A stretch of 64,000 nucleotides of DNA, taken from positions 28,957,253-29,021,252 of the forward strand of contig OX377203.1 in assembly GCA_947396885.1 (NCBI GenBank), read 5' to 3'. The notes beneath the pieces were generated by a model. It saw nothing but the letters and a program-made list of their open reading frames with translations, did no database searches and was not told the origin of the DNA. Numbering within the stretch: the first letter of the stretch is position 1; each line of letters opens with the position of its first letter. The DNA is from Heligmosomoides polygyrus polygyrus. Taxonomy: Eukaryota; Nematoda; Chromadorea; Rhabditida; Heligmosomidae. This document shows positions 15,301 through 27,300 of the stretch, piece by piece. Both the position numbers and the translations under genes were made by a program.

Positions 15301-18300
15301 AACTATTATATATTACATTCGAAACATGTGCCGAACGCGTGGAGCGCAACCGGAGGAGGAGCCGGCTGTCACGTACACACAATGGGTTCCTGGTTCGGAT
15401 TTCGCGCCCAGGCTCACCAAGCCCTCTATCACTCCAAAGATCGCGAATTGGTACCAGACTCGTCTCGTCTGAGAAAGATGGAGCGCAAATTTTTCATCGC
15501 CTCGCCACCACAAATCATTGTAAGGCCAAATACGCATCCAAACCGCCGCCTCGACATGCCGTAGAAGTAAAATGCGTGGCGCATCCTTACAGCGATTGAG
15601 CAACGCTATCCTCTATCCTTTGTTAACCTCCTAGTAAACACTGCTGCTTGATCAAGTAGACCTCAGAATCCTTCATCTTGAAACTGCATCTCGTCTTCAG
15701 AGACGCGACGCTCTTACGCTGTCGTGTAACAAGCTGACTTCTAATCCACATAGATGTTACATATAGCGTCGTACGCTGACGACACGACCGAGACATCAGA
15801 GAATCCCCTGAACCGCCTGAATCGCTTTTAGACAGTCAGCGTGTATTGAACTGAAGCTGCTGAGCGATGCGCTCCTTCCTCGTCATCGATGCAAGTCGCT
15901 CACATCGCACTTCAATTCCAGGCCGGATCAGATCTGCGTGTCCAACCCCATGGTGGAGATGTTCAAGCTGCTGCTGGTTTCGGACCGATCGTTCCTGAAC
16001 CGGTCGATCGACGAACTGACGTTGGGCCAAATCACCGAGGCCATTGACCTGGACTCTGGCAGCATTCTGCACCTGCTCGGCGGAGTCACTCTGGACAAGG
16101 AGAAACGAATCGCCGGTGAGTTGCCAACGCTACCACGGCTCCACGGCAGTCCCTTCGGTATTCTCTGTCGGCTCACTTAGCTTTTAACATTAACGCGAGG
16201 GATAACTTTCCCTTCGTGCTGGCACCCCTCTTAGAAGTCAAACCACGGCGACATAAAGTTGTACCTTTTCAGTCCAGTAAAAATAGGTTGAAAACGGTTG
16301 TAAAACAAAAAAGTGCAACTATTTATGAACACATTATGCCCCAAAATTTCTCACTAACTCACTAACTCTAAAATTATTAAAATAAAGTTCCGACGCGCAT
16401 CAATTCACGATAAGCTCTGAAGTTTACTTTGAAGAGTAGAAGTTTGAAAATAGTGTGTTTAGAAGCCGATATCGCGCCTTGTAATTACATATTGTCTCGT
16501 AATGTTTACTGGATTGATAGTGAAAATGCCAACTGCATGACTTTCTGCCTGATTTGATTTTCACGGATGTAGTACAAATGATTGGGCCAAATTCTATGAC
16601 AACAGGGCGGCAACAACTTGTCACCTGTCTGGTGGTCCACCTTCAGTCGTCATACCGGTACCGAGAGAACTTGATATCGAAGAGACCAATGCTAGTAGAT
16701 CAGAATGGTCAGCCGTGCTTCATGATTTCCTGACGGTGCAAAAAGCTGGAGTCTCTTTCAGCGCAGAAATTGGTTCTTGAACGAAAAGCAATGCGTCAAC
16801 CCAGTCCCCCGTTCATTTAAAAGCACCACCAGCCCGAGGGGCTCCATCTCGAAGAACTGTGGGTGATCTGAGATAACTGAAGTGACGAACCAAATTGAAG
16901 GTTCTGCAGAGCTAGATGCAAAGGCTCATGTAATCCATGACAAAGTTTTAGGTGAAGACATTTTTAATCAAGTAAACATCCCGAAACTGTCGACGACTCT
17001 ATGGCGCAATCGTAACAAAGCATCTCAAAACATTCTATTTATTTCCACTTGAATGTAAGCTACAACGCATTGCTATAGTTAAAATGCAAACAATTTCGTG
17101 GTTATTTAAACTGTTCACAATTCTCTTGTGAGATCTCGCATTTTGTACATACATGTTAACTATTTTACATTAAGCTCGTTTGAATGATCTGTCAAGTCTA
17201 ATGATCCTGTATATTTATTCTTGAGTTGCGAGATTGAACGAAGAAATTCAGGAGCAAAAGCGATGATGCTACCGTATGCTCTACGGCATTCTTCCCGCGG
17301 AGAGGATCTTCTTGCCGAACAATGGGAGCTGAGACTTGCCGACTTCTTGCTTCATGTATGTACAATATTCCTCTCCAATGGATTTTCTTCAGTTATTGGT
17401 AGGACAAGCATCGTACATAGATGCGTCGCATTCTTGCATTTCTTAGAAGAAGATCGAGATTTGACTCAGCTTTGACCCAAAGAAGCAAAGGAGTCCACCT
17501 ATCCACGATGTTGAGAAATAACAGTTATCTAAAGCCACTCCAAGATTGGTAACACAGGCAACACTCAGGCTAACGTTTCGGCGTTCTCGCCTTCTTCAGA
17601 GCCTGAAATGAGACGAAGACAATCTGAGAGACTACCCCCCAAACGCCATTTCATTTGATGGAAATTGTCTGAGGAGACTAAAGAAACGGTGAATAGAGAC
17701 CAAGATGGCTGACCTTTATCAAGTAGGTTAGTGGGGAGCCCACCTGTATACATAATGAAACTAATGCTAATTTTCTTAAAGAATAGTGCCCATGTCAGCC
17801 TGTTCGGTCCCACCTGAGTACAGGTTAGCCGGCAGAAATCGGTTGTACAGGAAAAACTCGATATGAGCCAGAATGCGCAAGGTATTTCAATGTAGACTTG
17901 AGAAAGAAACAGCAATTTTTAAGCTGTAAAACAAAAAAGTATAAAGAATGGTACTAGTCAGTCGCTGTTTGGGATGCGCCACGCATTCTACTTCTACGGG
18001 ATGCCGTCTTGGAAATGTAATGCGCATTTGGCCCACGTAATAAATTACAGCGGCCAGCAGATATACAAAACAGTGCTTCATTCTTCTCGGTCAAGTCTGG
18101 TACCGACGCATTAACCCCGGATGGATGGAATGCTGACTGGCTTGGGCGGAAGCAGAACCAAGAATCTCGCTTCAGACTGAACTGTGTCTCCTCCGACTTG
18201 CCCACCAACACCTTTGTGCGAACCTCAAAGGCTACCTCGTGTCACTTACTGGTTACAAGTTCTTTATGACTCTGTAGTAAAGACGTCTGAAGTCAACGTA

Positions 18301-21300
18301 CACTCCAAGTCCTCCGTATCCTAAACAACCGTCCACAGAAAAACTTTGTGAGTTAATGAATGGGAATTGGACCACCTAAAACCTTGAAATCACTGTTTCC
18401 ACCTTCAATAGAGAAACCTTCAAACACCGCAGTGGTGGAAACGTTTGGTGATAAACTTGATCGAGTACAGAGTCGGGTATTCATCTCTAGCTTTTCGGAT
18501 AGGAGGTTTAGGATAAAGCAAGCCTACACCAAAGGGCGTGCTACTCCGTCCATCAAACAAAAGCGGCGCATTTTTGCGCCAGGAAGCGCCATTTTCCGCA
18601 GCGCCACGCGTAGCGCCAGACGTAAATCGCTTTAGGGCGCGATATCCTCAACTTCTGGACGTTGCTATTAATTATTTGTTGTTCGCCCACTTATTTGAAG
18701 TATTGTATAGACTAGCGTCGTGGTCATTAAGGCATATGTTATCGGCTCGAAGCCTTCGGAGTTTTGAAATACATCATTTTCACCTCAAGGCACATTTTAT
18801 ACAAAACAAACACTTTTAAAATAAAATTCAACGCATTCCAAATCAAGACGAGCGTGCACTAAACTAAACTGTAGGTAAAAGAGGTAAAAACAAACTTCCT
18901 GGATAAGAAAGTTGTGACAAATTTCTTTGAAATTTTATATTTCGCTCCTCCCTTGAAAGAATAAATACTATATTTAGATTTTTTAAAATACCTTTTCCTT
19001 TAGCTGAAAATACAATTGGTCTTTGAATACAGAAAAGCATCAATTTTTGGCTTATTGTAAGAAGAAAACCTTAAGGTATAATGCGCTTTTTATTTGATTG
19101 ATACCCGTATCACGGGTGGGTGCTGACAGACCTGGAGGATATCGCGGATGTTACGTGCGGTCAAACAGCGCTGGTGGTGTAGGGCGAACATCGCTGCCCG
19201 GAAAGCAGAAGATGCGGGTTCGAGTCCCGCCTGGCGCAAGAGTTTTGATCGCAACAAAACATCCTGTAACAGCACAAAAGGAATGACGTATCTCCAATGC
19301 TCATCATCATTAAAGCAGTGGACGCATACGCATCTAGAGCATTGCCATACAGTACGCTGATTTTTTTGTACTATTTATAGCCTAGAAAACCAAAACCCTA
19401 CTCTCCACTATACATTGGATCCGAATGAATCATTTTCGGATATCCGATTCGGATATTCCGATCCGAATCATCCAAAAATCCGGGGTTCGCAAAATCGCCC
19501 TTATCCGAATCATCCAAAAATCCGGGGTCCGCAAAATTGCCCTTATCCGAATCATCCAAAAATCCGGTCCCGCGAAATTGCCGTTATCCGATTCATCCAA
19601 TTATCCGAAGATTTGCGATCGGATCCAATGTATACTCTCCACCGACTTTAAGGAGTTCGTTAACTGGAGCATGCAAAGAGAGCCGATAGCCTGAAATTGC
19701 AACAACAAAAAAAAATGAAATAGTTCGTCTGGTGACTTGTACTTCTTGCAAGAGGGGTACTATTTTTGATGAATAATTTTCGTTGCTAATGCAGACCTAT
19801 GTTGCCATAAGAACAAAATTTTGCTTCAGAAAACCTCACCAATCTTTCCGAGTGGCTTCAGTCCGTCCATCCAGTTTGACATGTATCGTTCAATCAGAAA
19901 GGTGCACAAGAAGAAGCCATTCTTCCGTAATCTTAAAAAAACGAGTAGAATATTAAGAATATCGATATTTATCAAAGAATTGCGCTATAAGCTCTTGCCG
20001 ATGTTTTCCGAAACTTTACTAGATCAGATAATAACGAGTGATATGGCGAGGATGATTGGTACCCTGATTCCGCAGTCCTTCCACTGTCGGCTTGCAAAAA
20101 AGGCAGCTTTCGCAATTCACCGACATGGATGTCCTGGATGCCTGCCTTATAACTTCTTAAACTTTAGAATTATGGATTAGGATACCTTGAAAGAAAAGCA
20201 TAGGCTACAATTCAAGTATGAACATATGCTAGAGCAATAAGCTGGATTTTGTTTTATGGTAAGCGTATGTACTTATCCAGGCCGCATGAAGTGGCTGCAT
20301 GAAGCCCGCTAGTTGCCTCCGGGGTGTGCATAACAGTACTGGAGGATGATTAGTTCCCATACGCCTTTGCTTTAGTACGACTCGCCTGTGATCCACGCCA
20401 ACTGGTGGACGTACGAAACACTGGCCGCTGAAAGTGCTAGGGACCGCAACCAGTTGATCAGGTGAGCCCGCTGCAATGAGTTTCTAGTGAAGGTCAATAT
20501 TGTCGCTGCTTATACAGTATGCTTGGTCCGTGCTTCTGCGCCGTGTCGCTGTTCACGATCGCTATGTGCTGCGTGTGCTCGTGGAGACGATCAAGGCCAT
20601 GGTAAGTGAAGTTTGAACCTCCAGTCAGCCTGCCGCTGATTCGCCGTGGTTCAGGCTCGCCGTCGGCGGTGTCATCTCGGCCGCTCTGGCCATCTCGTCA
20701 GCCGTCGGTCTGCTTCTTTTGCTCGGCTTCGGTATGACCAGCGTAGCATACTCGATGCCGTTCATTGTTTTCTGTAAGTCTTTCTACACGTCATCTTTGT
20801 CTCTTCACTTCCTATTTTAGTTGCTTCTCTTATTTTCATGATTCGTTGTTCATGAATAATATTTTCCCCTGTGCCGTCGTAGGGAGGTAAACATTCGCTT
20901 TGAAGGCCCTCTTATTAGGAGTGTGCTAAAGGCTCCATTTGACTAAAAAAAAGTCGTGCGATGGTTTTTCAAGCGTATCATCTCCTCTGTTTGGGGAGAG
21001 AGGGTGCGATCTTCGTCCATTATGACGTGAAGTGCTGCACTTGACAGAGTTTTTGAGCATCCGCTCACGAAGGTCCACCTGCAACCGGAGATGCCCGTTG
21101 TTTGTGCTCAATGGGGAGCACCAGGACAATTGGGTGTTGATGAACGCGAAAAAAACGTGGATGGTTGGCTTAAAACAGCTATTTCACCATGTGGTTTACA
21201 TAGCTTACCTTTGCTGATGACGAAGTACTCTTATATTTGTATTGTCTTTTCGTTGCCAACGAGGTTTTCTAGGTGGAGTATTTATTTTTGGCCTGACGTT

Positions 21301-24300
21301 TCGACGCAATCGTCGTCCTCGAGACCTACAAATGGCTCGAGGCATTAGTCTTGTGCTTTATCCGACCAAGCCCTCTACCCGCGCTAGCATTTTTGCCCTG
21401 GAGTCAAGAGCACAATGCGAAACCACGAAAGCCACTCAGAGTTAAGCCCCTTTCATACTCGTCCGAGGGGCGGCGGCGGCGGCGGCCGCCGCTTCAGCGG
21501 CAGGTGGAGGGGCGGTGTCCGTTCTCGCCGCCTAGGGGTGGCGGCGGCAGCCGCCAGCGCTAATTGCGTTTGGCGCGCGCGTACGCGCAGCGGTCTCGTA
21601 TGTGCCGCCGCTCTCGCTGCCCCTCGTGGCCGCCGCCCGAAATGGCCCCAGCCATCTCGGGCAGCGGCCCCGGCGGCGGCGCCGCCAGGGGCGTGGCGGG
21701 GCGTGGCCGCGGCGACGTCGCCGCTGCCAGTATGAAAACCCCTCCACCGCCGTGGCCGCCGCTCGGGCACGTCATCGCCGCCGCCTTCCTATGCTAAACC
21801 ATTGGGCCGCCGCCGCCGCCGCCGCCACGAGTATGAAAGGGGCTTTAGTCGATGACCAATAGCGACTGGCGCTCACTATGCCGTCATTCCGTTGTCATAA
21901 GAGAATTGCAAAGACCACTAGAACCAGATCGGGATAGGTGCATGGCATAGGAGAGCGCCATTCGATTCTGACTCGCAGCACACATGGGGTGCGTCGGCAT
22001 CACGTGGAGATTCGATCGATGCGCATCGGTCTCTTGTGTGCCCGCGATGGCGTGCTACTTGCGGATCGTGATGCAGTGGACGGTGGCGTTGCTTCACGCG
22101 AAGGAGGTCGGGGTTTCGGTTCTCCTGCGTCACGGACTTTTGCATTCCAAATGACTGGTTGAGACTTGAAGGATTTTGACGTCTGCACAATTCTCTGGTG
22201 TTTCGTGCCCATTTTCCAGCTTTATGCGCTTCTGCTGCGCAGAACCCAGCTGCAGACTCTCCCCGAGGACAGCTGTTTTATCAACTCGAATGGTCCACAC
22301 CCCGGAGTACCTTCCCTTGCCTGGTTCCATAACCCAGCTGCGGACTTCCCCTTGGCGACGAAAGTAGGTTTCTACACGAACAGCTTGGATGGACCACACC
22401 CCGCAGTCTCTTCCCTAACCTGGTTCTGCGCTCGAAGAACGTACCTCAGTGTTAAGCTCTCGCGGGAGGAAACCATGCTCCAATCCATGTTCTGCTCTCA
22501 AAATCTATAGATCTACTCTATAATCTATAACGGAAATAAATAATCTACTGTTGTCATAACGGTAAGGAAAGTGCACCCCCCCCCCCTAATCATTTCATAG
22601 TTCGCAGAGCAAACGGAAGAAGATCATTCGTGATGTAAGTACTCATTCTTTAATCCTGGACTCCTGCTAGAATAGGCTCTATGACAGGCGGTGTCTATCA
22701 GAGAACTGCGTAGTTTGTCCTAACGCTAGAGTTGTGATGATTGTATAAAAAGTAGGGTCATTTACGAGATTAAGTACAAGGAAAATGGTAGTGTTTATAT
22801 TGGGGAAACTGGGAGGCCACTGAAAGTTTGCACAAACAAATACCTAACTAGAAAACGCAGTAACGTTCGAGCTTAATGTACCGAGTGCAATATGTTGGCG
22901 TGCACGACAGAGATTTCGTCGAGAAAAGCGCTCGAAGCGTTCTGGATTTCTAACAGGAGTCCAAGATGGAACAATCGGAACGAGTGCTTCTCCATCGCGA
23001 ATGATCTTCTGCCGTTTGCACGCTTTGCGAGCTAAGAAGTGACTAAGGGGACCGCTATCCTCACCATTATGACACTGGAATGACGGAATAGTGAGTCCCA
23101 GTCGCTAGTGGTCATCGACTAACTGTGGGTGGTAGCGCAATCGCAACTCGCCAGCGGTGGAATTCTAGGAGAGTTTGCTCGACATCTCGGGGTTTCGTAT
23201 TGTACTCTTTACTATAGGTCAAAATGCTAGTGTGTGCTTGGTCCGGTAAAGCACAAGTCTAATGCCTCGAGCCATTTTTCGGAGACGACAATACGGTCGA
23301 GATGCCAAAAATAAATATTCTACCCAAAAACCTAAAAAAAAGAAAAGTCAATACGTATTAAATGACAATGCTGAGGATTCAAGATGAGAGGACTTGGAAT
23401 TTCTTAGAGTTGAGTTTTATCTTCGTCTTACCGCAAGAGGGTTATGAAACCATGGGATGACTACTTCGAGAGAATTTCGACAGTAGAGTTTGCCCATCCG
23501 CCCATCCCTTGCGTCCCTCCTACGCACGGTCCTGTGCAGAAAATCACAGTGGAGGGGACGGAAGCGGCCTTGAAGAAGATGAAGCCAGGCAAAGCAACGG
23601 GCACCGACGATATAGCGGCCGACCTATGGAAGTTGAGGTGCTGGAGTCCTGCTGAGTGGCTAACGAAGTTTTTCAACCAGGTTGTTACGGAAAATAAGGT
23701 ACCTGGTAGTTGGCAGGAAAGCATGACGATCTCGATTTGGAAGAAGAAGGGCAGTCCTGCGGACTGCACGAATTACCGTCCAAATCGCTTGCTCTCGCAC
23801 AGCATGAAAATCTTCGAGCGAATTGTAAATGGACGTATTCGCGATATCGTCCAACTTTCCACCAATCAATGTGGCTTCGCAGCGGGCTGTGGCACCATCG
23901 ATGCCATACATGCTGCTCGTCTTCTGGAAGAGAGACATCGCGAAAAGCAGAAACCGCTGCACCTAGCTTCTCTCGACTTAGAGAAAGCATTTGATCGTGT
24001 ACCGCGTGAGGTTATATGGTACGTCTTACGACAACACATTGTTCCCGAAGAGCTTATTGAGTGGATGCCCATACTTTACTTTGGTCCAAAGAGTAGTGTG
24101 CGAGCGCCAGCCGGCACATCGGCGGAGTTTCCTATCTCCGTCGGTGTTCACCAGGGCTCTGCGCTTTCCCCACTCCTATTCATTGTCGTAATGGATGTCA
24201 TTTCGAGAGAGCTCCAGAAGCCTACCCCCTGGACGCTGCTGTATGCAGATGACGTAATGCTTGCAAGCGAAGAGAAGAGCAAACTCGAGCGACAAGCGCA

Positions 24301-27300
24301 GGCTTGGTGCGACCGCTTGGCTATGTTCGGGCTCAAGCTAAACGTCAAAAAATCCAAGTACTTGACGACAGAAGTAGACGAAGCCGGATCCATTGAGATC
24401 AATGGCACTGCACTAGTACGAACGACAAACTTCAAGTACGTTGGATCTGCAATTGCGTCTGATGGTAGTCTGACGTCCGAGGTGAACTCGCGCGTGAGCG
24501 CCGAGTGGCTCAAATGGCGCTCGATGACAGGCGTTTTATGCGCCAGGAAGATACCGAAACGCCTTAAATCGAAGATTCATAGAACCATCGTCCGACCAGT
24601 AGCGATGTATGGAGCTGAGTGCTGGCCTGCAACCAAGGAGGTTGAGACTCGCCTCAGCGTAATGGAAACGAAAATGCTGCGCTGGACGGCTGGTGTTACG
24701 CGTCTGGACCGTATTCGCAACGATGAAATACGCCAGAGGTTTGGTGTCGCTCCAATTGCTGACAAGTTACGTGAAGCTCGCCTTCGATGGTATGGCCACG
24801 TTCTTCGAGCTAGTGGTGACACTGTTAGGAAGTTGGCCTCAACATAGATATGCCCGGAAAACGGCCTAAAGGGCGGCCGAAGCAGCGTTGGCTTGATACG
24901 TTGCATGTGGACCTGAAGGTTGCTGCTATCCATCCCGATCAAGCATTTGATCGCGGAAAGTGGCGTCACCACACCAGAATAGCGGATCCCGCCTCGAAAC
25001 GGGACTAACGCTAAGAAGAAGAAGAAGAAGAAGAAGAGTTTGATCTTCGTCTTACGCCTGTTTCGTATTTTTTCATTTGTAACTTTTGAAAACAAAGCTC
25101 TAAACAAAAAACACAAACAACAAAAAACAAACAGGCTTCTGTCTTACCTTTCAACAGGATTTCAGCCTTCAAAGGCCTTGGGTGCGCCATTGCTAATAAC
25201 ATGCTCAGCTAATAAAGTGCAAGACCTTCTGATGGTTTAAAAATGGTTTTATGCACCTCGTTCTCTGAAACATCGGAAGGGTTCGAGCTGCCGCTGTGCC
25301 TTACTCACACCGACCTGAAGAAGGCGTTTGTCTCTGTCGAAACTGAAGTGATCATCGAAGCTCTGGTCACACAGTGTGTTCTTACCCGGTACATCAGAGT
25401 GCTTCGAGCGTTGTTTCCGGACCAGAATCTCACTACGGTGTCGTAGTAATCCTGAAGAAATGGGCTCACCAAGTGGGTACGATGCGGCAGAGGCACTTCA
25501 GCGTCACCTTCGAAGACTTCAAGAACTTAACAAGGAAAAGGTTGTTGATGAAGATGATTTTCTCTTTTGGAATTTTGTTGACATTCGACAGGAATAAGCA
25601 TGAGCCAATAAACGCGACACGAATTCTTAATGAGCAAGACATCCTCTTCCAAACGACATATGTATAACACCAAGCAAAAAAGTCCAACCACAAGGCAGGA
25701 GTTTCGGCCAAAATTCGGAAGGAAAAGTCCGACGTCCCGATTTGATGACCTAAAAATCAATAAAGGACAAATGAGCAAATAGGACCAACATGAATTCTTG
25801 CAGTACAGTACATTGCCCTCCAAATGCTGGGAAAAGCTGCGCAAAAATTCCAATCCTAAGCGAGAGAAGCAACTGCGCAGATGACCACTTTTTCACGTTT
25901 TCGCTTTTTACTTTGGCGACCTAAAAATTAACAAAATTTAGGATAAAAAGAAATGCAATAGAAATTTTGATAGAGAACCTCATACCTCTTCCAAATGCTT
26001 AAGCGCTATGCAAGAAATCCGCAATGAATTGTTGAAAAAAATGGCGGAGACTTATGGGACAACTTAGTATACATATACTGCCCATAACTACGGCGCTTAA
26101 TCGTAACACCAAAAACGGACCTCATATTCGTTCGATATCATCAACCTAAAAATCCTGCTCTAGGTGAAGTTATTAGGTTGGCAACTAAATTCGTAGACTG
26201 CTACGCACCTTCCACAAATAAGTTTATTAAGAAATAACAACAATTTTTAATCAAAGTAGGATCCTTTGGAACGCGGGACTGCTTCCTATTTATGAGCTAG
26301 CTGGGCAATTTCACAGCTGCGAATTCTTCTGCTTTTGAGGGTAAGAAGAATTGTTGGAGGTGAATTTTGACCTGGTCGACATTAATAAATTGTCTTCCAA
26401 CCAAGAAGTGCAGCAACGAACCAAAAAGGTGGTAGTCACTCGGCGCACGATCTGGGCTGTGAGGTGGATGAGTGAGACGCTCCTGGACAAGGTCTTCGGT
26501 TTTTTTGAAGAGTCCGGTTTGCGACGTGTGATGGCGTGATCCTGCTGAAGGATAATGCCACTCTTTGCCAGCTGGCTGATCCGATTCCGGCGGAGTTCAG
26601 CCTGCGCGCGGCCATGTTAAGAGGAATAGATTTCAGCATCAACGCTGAAACAGCTCTTGATGATCTTCAGGAAGTTAACACCTTCTTGACACCACCAAAC
26701 GGAGGGCGTTCCGCCAATCAGACGCTTCAAAAAAATCGAAGACCTCGGCTGGAAGCGTCTAACTCATTCACATTACAGCCCAGACTGTGCACTGTGTGAG
26801 TACCACCTCTTCAATTCGGCGCAGCTTTTCTTGGTTGGAAGACGATGTATTAATGTGGACCAGGTCAAAATGCACCTCCATGGATTCTTGGCCTTAAAAC
26901 ACAAGGATTCGACAGCCGTGGAATAGATCAGCTATTTAATAAAAGGGAACCACCTCTACGCTCCAAGGAATCTTATTTTGATCAAAGAATGTCATTGATT
27001 ATTAGTTATATATAAAATACTTTTTTGAAGATGCTTGAGAGTCCACGAACTTAGTAGTCAACCTAATACAATGAAATCGGAAATCGTCCTCCCGCCTTTT
27101 CTCATTCATACCGGTCGTGTCCTACCGTAATCATAATGTTGAAAAACGGATGCCATATTAGTGATCACGTCAAATAAATTGTTGTCTCCAAGAACATCAA
27201 GAAGCATCTTGAGTTTTATTCAGATACTCAAAGCAATCAGAATAAAAGTTCAAATCGAAAGGCTTCCCGCGCCCATCGCTGGCATGGCATACTTTTTCGC

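Larger units (their letters stand above)
21270..23330. mobile_element. Penelope-like fragments arranged as an interrupted fold-back
   Basis: Left arm segments (21270-21444, 21845-21910, 22605-22640) reappear in reverse complement at 23200-23325, 23070-23130 and 22995-23036. The right arm continues directly from a GIY-YIG endonuclease fragment. Inverted partial copies with long terminal repeat-like flanks are typical of Penelope-like elements. The left arm is interrupted by a MITE (21445-21844) and by about 690 bp of other sequence that includes a diverged tandem duplication at about 22285-22430. Confidence 0.7.

Noticed and set aside
15922..16115. Exon resembling a separate CD36-type protein fragment
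   Set aside because: Phase and sequence join it smoothly to PTR exons 5 and 7 as part of the first ectodomain.
21415..21862. Several long GC-rich open frames on both strands
   Set aside because: They are by-products of the GC-rich MITE with (GGC)n runs; composition is low-complexity Ala/Arg/Pro.
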